Of a DNA stretch of 64,000 nt, positions 10,106 to 22,700 are shown piece by piece. The notes below the pieces were generated by a model. That model ran no database searches and was not told the DNA's origin. It worked only from the letters and a program-made list of their open reading frames with translations. A program made the position numbers and the translations under genes. Location of the stretch: contig NC_079880.1 of assembly GCF_029227915.1 (NCBI RefSeq), positions 31,489,501 through 31,553,500 on the forward strand, written 5' to 3'. How positions within the stretch are numbered: the first letter of the stretch is position 1; each line of letters opens with the position of its first letter. The stretch is from Hydractinia symbiolongicarpus (lineage: Eukaryota; Cnidaria; Hydrozoa; Anthoathecata; Hydractiniidae).

Positions 10106-10602
10106 TTACTCTGATATGAATCGATAGCCTTTCGACTGATTTTCATTTTTCCACATGGGTTGCATGTTGGTATAATGTAACCGCGCCAGCTGTATCTCCC
10201 TACTAGGAGGAACACCATTTTCTTGATATTTAATAGGGATTTTGTGATCAAATTCCCATTGACCTCGGTTTCCCCAGCACATCCCATCTCTAAATTGAGC
10301 TTGGATATGCCCAATAAATGTGCAGATACCGCACCCTAGGTACTCTGTGGATGCTATCTCAGTGTCTCTGTTTAGAGCAACGCGAATCCTATTTAGAATG
10401 AGGTGATGCATATATCCAGGGAAATCGCATTCCTTACAATGGCCATGCTGTTTCCCATGTGGCATTTATTGCGTTCCCTTGTCGCCTACATAGCGTCGAG
10501 GCATTTGATGCACCATTTTGTTCATTCGCCATTCCGTTGGGTCTTAAAATTATCAAAAGAACAAGGTTTTTTGCAGCTTGTACAGCACTTGGTCTCCTCC
10601 AT
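10106..10602 (-). pseudogene. HNH-type endonuclease with zinc ribbon, frameshifted
   Basis: From an ATG at 10602 the frame encodes a Cys-rich start (CCTSCKKPC and FDNFKTQRN), broken by a TGA near 10520 and at least one more frame change near 10470. From 10465 an open frame continues with CKECDFPGYMHH, GICTFIGHIQAQF, then WEFDHKIPI and MQPMWKNENQSKG. The DHKIP and MW.NEN segments are the HNH metal-binding signature seen in viral and phage HNH nucleases. The likely role is DNA cleavage in replication, recombination or homing. It lies 54 bases after the polymerase gene on the same strand. Confidence 0.6.
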
Positions 10603-10656
10603 TTCTTTGTTGTATATACTATCAATATATACAAACTTTGGGACAATAGTCATCAC

Positions 10657-13600
10657 TTATAATTCTAATGGCTTTGTATAAACACCATCCTCGAACACTA
10701 CCCTTTTGTCATAGAACGCTGATAGACCCAGCTTGTTTTGTTCATACGTCACCATGCCTTGGTTATATACCCCCGATTTTTTGCATTATCCAGATCTCCC
10801 TTCAGTGCTTTCATATATCTATCCCACGTCATTTCATTTTGTCTTTTGGACATACCTTTGCAGGAAAATTTAGTGCCATCTTTACCATTGGACGAAATAA
10901 CACTTTGCCGTCAATGCAATCATCCTCGAATCGATGAATTCTTCTTTGAACAGCCCTCCGGTGCGGCTTGAATATTTATCGATGACTAGCCAGTTTTTAA
11001 CATCCTCATCGTACTGCTTGATTAATTCAGGACGAACAACATCACGTAAGTTATCTCCAGAGATTGCAAAATATGCGGAGTCCGTATCCATATACACATA
11101 TTCATAGTTTTGTCGATCTACGTACCTATCCAGAAAGTCATAGTAAAATTCGAGCATCCGCAGCTTGGCCAATTGATATACATATATACCGCATTGGTAC
11201 GCTCTATTAATGGAAACGCCTTGTTTACTCCGTCTTACTTCATATGCGTCTGCAATTTCTTCAAGATCCTCCAGGTATGGGCTCCTCATTGCCGCATCTA
11301 CTACCTTTTCATCCTTTGTAAATGTAGTATTGTTATGTCTCGCCAAGTCCTCTATCATTTTGCCATAAAACGAGTTCCCTTTTAATTTAGCAGTATCGCC
11401 GGCGATGCGCGTATCAGGGTCTTTATCTGCTTGGCGACGCGCATCCGCGATTTCCTCAGCAAACCAAGCGAATGGTTTACCACGTGAGTACTTGAGTAGC
11501 TGGTAGCAAGCCGTAATCTTCAACCCATGCTCCAGGTACCATTTAACCAGATCAGTACAAAGCAGGATCTTCTTAGCTCTCATCACTCCCAACAGCTTCC
11601 TGGTACCCGGAATACGTTTTCGTCCGGTCTTGGTCAAATACGCCCGCATGTGATCTGGAATGGCTTTATCGGATATCTCTTTGACCACAAATAACGGTGA
11701 CATTTCGCTAATTTTTGTCGTACAGCTCGGTGGGGACTTCGATATCAACTTGGGCAAACCCGAACAGCGATCCATCTAGAATGTCTCGCACCAGATCATC
11801 TATTTTTTTCGGCAGGGTCTGCCATTTTTATTACCTTCTCCTTACCACAAGGGAAGTCCTGCAGTAGTGTGGTTGGGTAGAGCATATTGGCATCATACCC
11901 AAGTATAGTCTTGCATTTTTTGGGCTCGGTATAAATATGTGAGCGAATACCCGTCACATCATTCTCATGATACCTGCAAAATACAATAGCTGGTCCACCT
12001 ACCATGCCAGTTTGCAGGAGTTCATAAGCCTCGTTCTTTGTACATAGTGTACAAGCGTTTTGAACCTGTTTACAATACTCGCATCGGGCTTTGGTGCAAC
12101 GAGCCTCACATTTATGCTTACAGAAATCCCCTGAAGCATAAAGCTTTTTATCTGGGTTCAACCGCAAGGATTTGTTGAGTACATACCACATTGACACACC
12201 CGGGATGCTCACAGCATCCTTCAAAATGTCAATCTCATCCCTGTAGTATGTATTGCGGGTCCTGTCGACGGCCTCGATAAATGGTATTACGTCTGCCATA
12301 TTGTATTCGGTTAACCAATCCAGCATCGTGACGCATTCTCTTTTATGGAACTCATCCCGGAAAGCTTGGTAATCTTCGGGTGAGAGTGTGTTTCTACCAC
12401 TGAGTGCGCTATAAAAAGCACATGGTTCAATTTTTCATAGCATGTTAGCTATTCGTACGGGAACACTAATCTTTTGAGATTGCAATCCAATGACTTGCCC
12501 CATTTTTCATAACTCAAGTCTGGTGCGAGGAAATTTTTGATAGCGATGAATTTGAAGTTCGAGGTGGTTAGAATCATGTATTCATTATCTTTTTTCGCTA
12601 CTTTGATATTATCATCATCCGCAATTCGTTCGATAAAATACCGCTTTATCATGTTAATATCGTACTTGCCACTATTAAAACCTATCACTGTCACTTGATT
12701 TACCCATTCGTGCCAAGCATTTTGAGTTTGTTCCGGGAGCATATCGAAATCATCCGGCTTGGGATATATCTTTTCAACTTCTTTAACACTCTGGATCTGT
12801 CTCTGCTCCAGTTGCTCAACAAATTTTTGCACAAGCACCTTTGGGTCTTCATTCATCATAAATGTTGGATGTTCTTTGTTGACTATCGTGAATGGCTACG
12901 CTGACGGGTATATGCTCTGATATATATTTTAGATAGGACGTTTGCTGCTGGTTCAATGGTGCAAGGAGAGCCTCGAAATCAAAGGCGTTGAAGTGGGAAT
13001 ATGCTCGAAATTCTTTCTTGAATACCCTCTTAACCTTGGGAGGATTTTCACACTCCCATGCAGTGACATTATTGTAGCCGAGTTTCCGAATGTGATCCTC
13101 TTTAAATTTGGTGAAATTAAAATTATTTTTATCCACGTTGGTTCTATTAGGCTGACATGGGCATCCATGTCATTTGCAGCCGTGGTATTCGTATACTGTT
13201 TTTGTCTGAGGATCATACCCATCAATCTTGTATACAGCCTTACTGCCGTCGCGTATCACACGTTCTCCCCCATGCCCACAAAGAGCATGATGTATATGCC
13301 TACCTGTTTGATTTGACATGGCTTCAATCCATTGGCATACCGCGTAACTGAAACCCTTATCGGGATAAAATACCTTTTCAGAGCTACTCTGCATCCGTTC
13401 GATCTTTTCACCTGCAAATGATCTTGGTTTTGATACCTTCGCATTCATTTTGTTTGTGTCGTGTGAGGTTCTCCGATCTGTTGAATCATTGTGTACAAAC
13501 CTCGCATTCCCAATTCTGCGTCAATACATCCAGTTTCTTGATATAAAAGCAATGATCATGCAGCATGCCGAGGTCAATTGTGTCCAACCCCTTTTTGTAT

Positions 13601-14631
13601 TGATTGTGGCCATAGACGAGACGCCATGGGGCCTTGTCGATGTTTGTTTTTGGTTCAAAAACTCTTATGTTAATTTTGAATTTTTAGGCGATACCTTCCA
13701 AGTCCACGAGCCTCGTAGCCCTTACCTCTTCCCTCTTTAATTTAGGTTGCTCGTGGTACTCACGAGCTAATTTGAGGGCCGTCTTTGTAAGGAACTCTGT
13801 CCCTCTTTTTACATCCGCTCTCTCCCCTACAGCTAGACACCTCCAGAAGCATAAATTGTCCGTTCTAACATCTTCACCATCCATGGCATAGATACATCTT
13901 TTTCCGCGCAGCCAATCTGGTAATGGTCCACATCCAAGTAGGGGTTCTCTCGTAAAAATTATCTTGACTTGTGCGTGCTTGAATATTATTTTGCATTTAT
14001 ATGCTCCTGGTGTCTCGATAGTCCTTTCTGGTGGCAAATAGGCTTTCGTCCAAAATTCGGCATCTTCCAGATCGAGGCGTTTCATCTCACATTCATCGAT
14101 GAAAGCCTCTATTTCAGCCATGCTTAAGAGTGACCCGGAGCTCTTTGTTTTGTGGTAATTGGCCACATCTCCACCGCCTCTGTAAATATCACAGCTAAAG
14201 CTGTATACCACCTTCACACGCATGTCTGCGTGTGGTGTGCTTTTTCGCATAATGGTATCTGTCAATGGCTGGTTAAGGTTATTATTAAACCTCTATGTTT
14301 TGATGCGGTTTCCGTCTTCTATCATTTTCGCGTCATCATCAAAAATGTTCTAAATATCCTCGATCACCTCCGTATTGGTGGCATGCTTAGATTCTTTCCC
14401 AAACATGTGTTTGAGGTCCTCAATTTCTTGGTATTCATCTTCGATGGTGACCCGTTGAACCTCATCGCGGATAGTTGGTGTTCCTGAAAATTGACCCCTG
14501 GCCTTGTTATAATAGTAACTAACGGTATCCCGCACGCTCCTTAGTTGTTTAACAAGAGCTTCGCGATTTGCCGCTACTGGTGCTGACACGGTATTATATA
14601 TTTTACTAATTGCATTTTTGAACAAACTCAT
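10657..14631 (-). pseudogene. polB: Protein-primed DNA polymerase B with OTU-like, zinc-finger and nuclease N-terminal regions, broken
   Basis: A gene of about 1,320 codons runs from an ATG at 14631 to a TAA at 10657-10659. An N-terminal helical region is followed by an OTU-like protease-type segment (DNLCFWRCLAV near 13850), a C2H2 zinc finger near 13500-13445, and a Vsr-type endonuclease-like stretch (DGYDPQTKTVYEYHG near 13190). The 3'-5' exonuclease motifs are FDFEALL, GFNSGKYDINM and YYRDEIDILKDA. Polymerase motif A is YDANMLYP (about 11890), motif B KLKGNSFYGK (about 11370) and motif C YMDTDSAY (about 11085). Stops lie at 14350-14352, 14293-14295, 13684-13686, 13486-13488 and near 13165, with frameshifts near 13440, 12855, 12400, 11790 and 10880. 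All catalytic motifs persist, so decay is recent or partial. Confidence 0.8.
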
Positions 14632-14661
14632 TCCTTTATTATATACAGATTTTCTTTTCAA

Positions 14662-16440
14662 CCAGAAAATTTTGTTTGGTCAAGGATTGAATATTTTGGG
14701 AATTTCCCTTACTCATATTCTGTATCATTGGCAGATGACGTCATGTATCTTACATTTATATATTATTTATTTTTCATTTATATATGTTATTGGCATTTAT
14801 ATTCTGTATTATTATGATTTCACGTATGACGTCATATTATTTCGTTTTTACTTGTTTTTGGGATGAGGGGGTAGTGGAAATGGTGAAAGCGGGGTTTTTG
14901 GGGGTAAAGGTGTAGGAGGAGCGAAAACCTGGTTATAATCACTCTCCTATACTACTGCATTTTCAAAAAATTTTCAACAAGAGAGTAAATTTTGAAGGCC
15001 TAAATACTGAAATATTCAAATGCTAATATGTATTTATTGCTGAATAAATAAACAATGAACTACTTCATCATTCAAATTGAGCTCGTTCAGAAGTTATTAT
15101 ATTCGAATCGTCAAATAGCAAGATTTGTATTCTGGAATTTCCAGAATTTTCCCGATCACTTTTAAAAATATCCAGTTAAAGTTTTAACTGTTATTTTAGA
15201 ATACTTCATATAGCTATGTAAAATTTTTATTTTTTATTTATTGAGTTGTATTTTAACATTGCAGGTTAGTTACAAAAATAGTTGAGAATTGTGGTACTCG
15301 TGATTTGTTTACCCCATAATTCTCCGTTTTCAAGGTCTACTTCAAATTTCAAAATCTTTCAGGCTAATGACGGAAATCTTAAAGCCGCAGGGCTTCTTGT
15401 TATATTTATAAAGAAAGAAAATTTTAATAAATTTCAATGTAAAAAAACGTTATTTTAGTGCTGAATATGAAAATTTTAGTTTTAATTTAATAACTTTCAA
15501 TTTAGAAAAAGCATTATGACGCTGTTGTGCTGTCATATTGCTGGTTTACGACCTTGAGAACAGTTTTTAGTAAATGTTTTTTTATGTTGTCATTTATTCC
15601 TCTTTTTCGATGATGTTACTTTGGTGCTAAACATGAAGAAAGAAGAATGAAAATTATTGATTTAATATCTTTCAATCTATAAAAAGTAAAGGTGTTGTGC
15701 TGTTTACAGCCTTAAATGTATAGATTACTTAACGTGTATCTCAGAGAGGCGGTTTTATGGCGTTTTAGTGCTTAAAGGGCATAAAAAGGCGCCAGGGACT
15801 CACAACGCCCCCTCTCTTCAAATCCTACGGGTCAAAAGTTTTACTAAGGCTTATTTTTTTCTGGCTATGCCCCTGGGTTTGTGTGTTAATCCGTTTTTGT
15901 GGTTCTTGGGCGTTAGATGAATTCACGTTATCCAGATGATTTAGATAAAACGAAATCGAGTTTTGATGACGACATTTTTCGCTTACATAGACTCTTCTGT
16001 CGCCACCTGTTATTGCGCGAGACGTGTTACGTCACAAATCGATAAATTATATGCGAACCGAGTAAGTTTTTGTTTGACAATTAGGGGAAGTGTGATCGAA
16101 ATTGAGATCTTTTGGGTTGATTTGAAAATTTTTATGCAATGTTGTTTTCCTGATATATAAGAATATTTTTATTACAAAAAAACATATGTAACTTTTTCGT
16201 TGGTTTTCCTTTCAGGTAACAATTTTATTAAAACCATTGGATGAGTTTCCTCAGTTCTTTTATATTTGCTAGTAACTTCATATCATAATATTCAGGGCTT
16301 CAAATAAAGTTCAGCACATTAAAAATGTTGTCTCAAGTATTATTTTCTCTCATAAATGCAATACATGAAAAAAAATCGCAAAATCACAAATGAAAGAAAA
16401 TAAACCCTTAACATTTCTTTTAGATGGTACCACATAGTCT
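14662..16440. other. Non-coding stretch right of the viral element
   Basis: No coding content is supported. Two perfect ATGACGTCAT palindromes lie near 14734 and 14827, about 90 bases apart, upstream of the viral polymerase start. A G-rich segment (GGGGGTAG, GGGGTTTTTGGGGG) lies at 14865-14910. A 37-bp copy of a transposon end lies at 15364-15400. Confidence 0.5.
15364..15400 (+). repeat. Solo copy of the composite element's terminal motif
   Basis: The segment CTAATGACGGAAATCTTAAAG plus the hairpin AAGCC...GGCTT end matches the right end of the composite at 24736-24772 (same orientation) with few differences. The similarity stops outside these 37 bases, so it is the edge of a different or deleted copy. 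Confidence 0.5.
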
Positions 16441-16447
16441 TTGCCAA

Positions 16448-16771
16448 TTATTTCGAAAATGTCTTTTCGCACGTCACTGGCAGCGGCTCGCCTGCTTTAC
16501 CTTAAAGAAAACAAAAATTAGTAACTGATAACTTATAAGGCGGCATGGTAACACCTACGTTTTTGGAGGGGGGGACAACACCAAAATTTTAAAACTTTTA
16601 CCAGCCAAAATACCACACCATGGACAAAAACTATATCTGACAAGGATTTTGTTATGCCGAACAAAAGTCCGACAGAGTTTTTCCATAAAAAAAACTTTGT
16701 AAAATAAGAAATCAAGTTGACAAAATCCATAAAAAAATAAAGTAAAATCCATACCAGTACATCCGACAGGC
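16448..16771 (-). CDS. POLB: POLB 17-nt microexon and last exon
   Basis: The microexon at 16755-16771 encodes RPVGCT plus one base, flanked by TTCTGTTTAG and GTATGG. It restores the phase between exon 13 (33325) and the last exon. The last exon starts at 16500 behind a pyrimidine tract ending in TTTAAG and reads [11 protein letters not shown]. One base is then missing in the A run at 16463-16468, and the frame closes at TAA 16448-16450. In the other frame the expected continuation [10 protein letters not shown] appears, so the loss of one A is the simplest reading. Confidence 0.7.
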
Positions 16772-19700
16772 CTAAACAGAAGAAAACAACTAACATTCCA
16801 ACAAGATAACAAACTACACAAATGTTACAAAAGATTTTGTGATGTTGGGAAAGAGCTTTCTTTCCAACCTAACACTACAAAATCAAAATTGAATCAACAA
16901 GTTTTCAATCAACACAAGAAGCCCTGCGGCTTAAAGATTTCCGCCATTAGCAATAATCTAAAAAAGTACTGAACTGTGAAGAGGACTGAGTAATATGGGG
17001 GAACAAAATCCTTGAATATTCTAAAATTTTAAAATTCAATTTTTGATTATTATTGTAACTGTAAATCATAGCTAACTTAACTTACATAAACTTCATTTCT
17101 CTATATAAGAACAATTTTAAAAGAAAGTAATAAACCTGAAAATTGATGAACAATAAAAACAATAAGAACAACGGCAAGGCTGAAAATTTATATATTTTCT
17201 CCTTTTCTCTGAAAAACAGCTTGGAAAATATCTTTAATGGTTGCAGCAAATTTATATTTACATAATCAGTTACGAAAAGTTATTTTCAGACTACATATTC
17301 TTATTTCACAATTTTATAGCTATAATACATTATGTTTCGCCAAAAATATTCAGCCTCAACAATTCCTCTTTAAATTAAAATTCATGAATAATTAATTATT
17401 CTGCTAAATATAGCTTTAGTCTACGTGCTTGCAAAATTGTACAGAAGGAAATGACGTAATTTTTAAAGGGAAACGTTAATAACATCAAAGATGGCGCATT
17501 ATAAGACGATTTTCATTATGCTACACTGCACGAGCTTTAACTTTCGATAGCATATAAACTTTAAGGTATTGTTTATTGGATAATAAAACAATTTGTTGCA
17601 CTGTTAGGATTCTTATTGGCTTAAAACTCATTTTAGACTTGTTCTCAGAAAAAAAATCTGTCAAAACGAGGATTCAGGCTTTAGCCTGGATAAGTTTTGG
17701 GCGTCCAGCTTAGCTGCGCTGTCTCTATCTATCTTTCTATCTCTCTATCTATCTCTTTTTAGGCGATTTTAAAGATTCCGCCTTCGCTGGCGAAAATCAA
17801 TTACACGACACATGTTTTGAACATGTAAACGATGAAGATCAGTCTCGGCGATGGAGACCCGTCACGTCAGATTAATTTTAATTTGGTTATAGTTTTTTCG
17901 CGCGCACTTTTCACATTGCCTCTAATCTCCGTATGAGTAGGACAAGCGTGTGGTAAAAGTGAGAATCGAAAGTATCGTAGTTTTTTGATTGGAATCTTAA
18001 CGTAAAGAATTTCTACAAGCAGCATAAAGAAAGCAAGCGCAGTAAACGACGCAATATTTAGTGTTTGTTGTATTTTGTACGTGTATTATTTTGTCCATCG
18101 ACACAGGCTATGTTTGTATTTACTTATATTGTGTTTATCTTTTTGTATGTAAGTTTTTGTATCTTTGTATTTTTTCTGTTTGTGTTTAAGCTATGAAACG
18201 TTATCATCATACTGTACTAGACCGACCTATTATTCTACCGCTCGTCGTCGCATCGGCTCTTAATTCTAATAATACTTGGCTAATCTCTAATGGCTACAAA
18301 TCTGCTATTAATTCAACTGAGAACCTAGCACTGGCTGTAGCTAGACTACCTCACCACTTTCGAAATCAGTTCTACAAATTTTCGAAAGACAAGATTACGA
18401 GTGAGAATAGGATTAATTTGATTGACTTTGAGAAATGGTTGAGTTGGAAGTTGTTAGAGCAATTCAATCTAATAGCAAATTTAATCGCAGATCAGGAACA
18501 GAATAAGATTAAAAATGGAAAGGAGTCGAAGAGAGATGAGAAAAGAGTGAGAACATTTGCAACAGGTGCAGGTAGTGAACGCAGTACGAAGTGTTGGATT
18601 TGTTCAGAAAATCATTTTGTTTTTAAGTGCAGAGAATTCAAACTAAAATCGGTGGCAGATCGTAGGAAGTTTGTTTTAGAAAAGGGATTTTGCTTAATTG
18701 CCTTTCAATTGTTTCTCACAAAATAAAAGAATGTAAATCTAAGAAAAGGTGTGGAATGTGGAAAACGTCAGCACACCCTGCTGCATTTTGGACCGCCACA
18801 ACAAAATGAAAATAAAGTTTCAAAGAATGAATCTGAGGCAAGAACCATCCAATCTCGTACCACAACTGACACCTATCTTCAAGTTATCCCGGTGACTTTA
18901 ACTCATAACAGCAAATCAGTAACAACCAACACTATTTTAGATAGTGGATCAGATAGCACCTTTATTTGCACAGAAACAGCACAGAAACTAACTCAGATTA
19001 GGTGGAAAGGAGCAACCGTTGAGAGTATTGACGATTCTATCGAATTCACAGACGTTTAAATCAAAAATCGTATTATTTAATGTTCACCCTACCAATCTGA
19101 AAGAAGAAATCAGAATCGAAAAGGCATGGGTTGTACCAGATCTTAACACTCCTACTAAAAAACGAAACATCACAGACTTAAAAGAAAAATATGCTCATTT
19201 GAAAGACATCGATATACCAACCTTAAACGACGACAGAGTAACAGTACTTATTGGAATTGATACACCATCACTTCATATTCAAAATGATTATCGAGTAGGA
19301 AAAGACAACGAACCAGTAGCTGTTAAAACGCAACTTGGTTGGATCCTATTTGGTGAGAAGAATAAAAACATATTTACCAATACTAATCGATTAGAAACTG
19401 ATACGGATGATTTCAATAAAGCAGTAGAAAGATTTTGGGAAATCGATTAGCAGTCCAACGTCTGCAATCTAACGAAAAAAATTAAGCAAGCAACTAATTT
19501 TAGCAGAAAATTCGGGTTACAAGTCAAGGAATATGTTGCTCTTGGACATGCGAGAAAGCTTTCAGACTTTGAGAAAAACCAAACATCCGATATTACCAAC
19601 TACATACCACATCATTGTTTTGTTCATCCTAACAAGGCCGGGAAAATTCGTGTAGTCTTTGACGCTGCAGCAAAGTACAAAGGTATTTCATTAAACGACA

Positions 19701-22700
19701 ACTTGTTACCCGGCCCAGACGTGCTGAACAACCTGGTATCTGTATTACTCACATTCCGTACCAATCGTTACGCAATTATGGCTGACATTGAAAAAATGTT
19801 TCATCAGGTCCAGGGATAGAACAAGACGCTCTTCGTTTTGTTTGGAGAGAAAACACCGACGACAATATTGATGACTTAGTCATGCAAATACATTTATTTG
19901 ATAAAGTAGACTCACCTTGTTGCGCGAATTACGCTCTTTGACAAACTAGCATCGATCACGATCGCGCAATTGTAGACGCTATCACGAAAAGGTTTTAAAT
20001 GGATGATTATCTGGATTGCATGAAAACGGTAGGCGAAGCCGTATCGATTGCAAAAACCGTGACAGAAGCATGGAAAAGTTGTAGCTTTCGTTTAACAAAA
20101 TGGCTATCAAATTCTTGTGAAATTCTTGAGTGTTTTCCAAGTACCGAAACCGTATTCAACTTCAACCTAGATTTAAACAAATTACCGACTGATAGAGTAC
20201 TTGGTATGTTATGGAATCCGAATTCTGTCTATTCACATTCAAAGTTGTCAACAAGGCATCACTTGAAACTAAAAGAGGTATATTAAGTTTAACAAGTTCA
20301 ATATTTGACCCACTTGGTATCTTAACACCATTCATTTTAGAAGGAAAACTTATCATCCAATCTTTGTGGAAATCCAAAGTAGACTGGGATGAAGAAATAC
20401 CAACCGAATTAAAAACAAGGTGGTTGAGCTGGAGAAGTGAACTGGAAAAACTAACATCGATCAACATTCCTCGATGGTTCAAACTACAATCCGTTAATCA
20501 GTTGATTCAACTACATATTTTTTCCGATGCTTTAATCAATGCATATGGTGCTGTTGCATATCTACGTATTCAGGAAACGCATACTGTCAATGTAACATTC
20601 GTGATGGGAAAATACGGAGTCGCCCCGTTGAATCCGAAATCTCTCACAATACCAAAATTAGAATTACAAGCTGCTTTCTTGGCTAGAAGAATGAGAGAAT
20701 CAAAAGTGAGTAGTCTTTCCAAGGACCTCAGTACCAAATTTTGGACAGATTCACAAATAATGTTAAAATATATCTTGAATGAAAACCGAAAACTTCCAGT
20801 ATTCTGACGTCAATTCGTGGCGTTTTGTACCAGGAACTCTAAACCCAACAGACAATGCTACAAGATATGTACCACTATCACCGACCGAGAATTCCAGATG
20901 GTTAACCGGTACATTGTTCTTAATCGAAGGGCAATGCAATTGGCCAGATCAAAGCCAAAATGTCAATCAAAGTGAAGAGGACGCAGATATTACCAACTTT
21001 CAGTCAACCAGTAATGCAATACCAGAGAAAAAATCCTTTATCAAATGGCAAAGTTATTCCGATTGGCAAAAACTCTGTCGCCACATTGCGTGGATTATCA
21101 AATTAGAACCAAATTGGTTGTTATTAAGGAGGGGAGGATCTGAAAAATTTGATTACCTAACCGTTGATGAAATTGAAGCAACAAAGTTACAGTTGTATAG
21201 CATCTCACAACAAGAATCCTACCCATCAGAATTCGAAAACCTACAATCACACAAGGAACTACCAAAAAGATCACCACTTGTAGCTTTGAGACCAATGATG
21301 CAGAACAATTTGATTGGAGGAAGAACTGGTTTAATCGATATACTATTTGAGTCGAAACACCAAGTGATAATCTCGCCGAAACACTACATTGCACGACTCA
21401 TAATTCAACACATTCATCATACAAACTTCCATGTTGGACAAAACGCCACACCAGCACTACCAAGACAAAATATTTGGATTCCGACTGGAAAATCCTTTGT
21501 GAAGAATTTGATAAATGCATGTACATACTGTAAATCAAAGAAAGTCATACCAATGTCACCACTTATGGGAGATCTACCAATCGATCGTCTAGCTGTAGGT
21601 GAGCAACCATTTAATCGATCAGGAGTAGATTACTTTGGTCCGATGATTGTCAAGAGAAGTCTACTACATCAATATTTTAGAAAATTCTTGTGGCATGAAA
21701 CCAAATCCTATAAAATATAAGAATGTAAATGATAAGTCAAAAATGATTGAAGAAATTGTTGATAGTTTTGAAAATCATCCAAGTATCATTAAAATAAAGG
21801 AAATCAATGATTCTAACAACAATGAGAACTTCACATTCCAAGAAGTTGATGAAAATACAATTTCTAAACTGTTTAATGATTTAAACACCAAAGTATCAAC
21901 AGGTGAAGATACAATACCATCAAAGCTGACAAAATTAGCAAAAAGGCACCTAGTAACGCCACTAACAGATGCTATAAATAGTAGCATAGTTTCAAACAAA
22001 TTTCCAAGCAAAGCTAAGCGAGCTGCTGTAACGCCATTGGATAAGGGAGGAAAAGATAAAACTAAAATATCAAACTACAGGCCTGTCAGTGTTTTAAATG
22101 TTTTTTCTAAATTTTACGAAAGGGTTATGAAAGAACAAATAACCGCTTATATGGAATCAAAATTGTCGACCTTTCTCTCCGCCTATAGGAAATGCTATAG
22201 TACCCAACAAGTACTAATTCGCTTAATAGAGGAATGGAAGAGTAAACTTGATAAGAATTATGTGGTGGGTGCGATCTTGATGGATCTTTCAAAAGCTTTT
22301 GACTGTGTACCACATGACTTACTAATTGCGAAACTAGCTGCTTATGGATTTGACAATAAGTCTCTTCAATTCATTCTATCTTATCTTACTGATAGAGAGC
22401 AAGCCACTCGAATAAATGGGATCTATAGTCTATTTCAAATTATCTTATCTGGTGTACCACAAGGTTCTATTTTGGGACCTATCATATTCAATATATTTAT
22501 AAATGATTTGTTTCTTTTTATAGAAAAATATAAGCTACATAATTACGCTGATGATAACACAATATCCAACTTCTCAAATTCTATTCCTAATTTGATAAAT
22601 ACTTTAGAAAACGAAGCTAAAACTGCCCTCTCCTGGTTAAAAGAGAATAAAATGATTGCAAACCCTGAAAAGTTTCACTCAATAATTCTGACAAAGAATA

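Larger units (their letters stand above)
2915..14661. mobile_element. Polinton-like virus element (PLV), degraded
   Basis: A compact block of about 11.7 kb contains the PLV gene set: protein-primed DNA polymerase B, double jelly-roll capsid protein, penton-like protein, FtsK/HerA-type packaging ATPase, a KilA/Bro-type protein, an HNH nuclease and small membrane proteins. Genes are separated by a few to about 90 bases and are less AT-rich than the flanks, which marks a foreign origin. Most genes run on the minus strand; the capsid gene and one membrane-protein gene run on the plus strand. I see no integrase or tyrosine recombinase and no terminal inverted repeat. The ends given are those of the outermost genes, not proven termini. 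Several genes are intact and others are broken by stops and frameshifts, so this is an old integrated copy. Confidence 0.8.

Noticed and set aside
10027-10314. 95-codon frame overlapping the HNH gene
   Set aside because: Shadow frame of the nuclease gene, which has the recognisable metal-binding motifs.
2900-14870. Terminal inverted repeats of the viral element
   Set aside because: I compared the G-rich right flank with the left flank and saw no inverted match.
16533-16821. Two overlapping 87-88-codon hydrophobic frames
   Set aside because: They cover intron and the POLB microexon; the microexon phase and splice sites explain the only conserved part.
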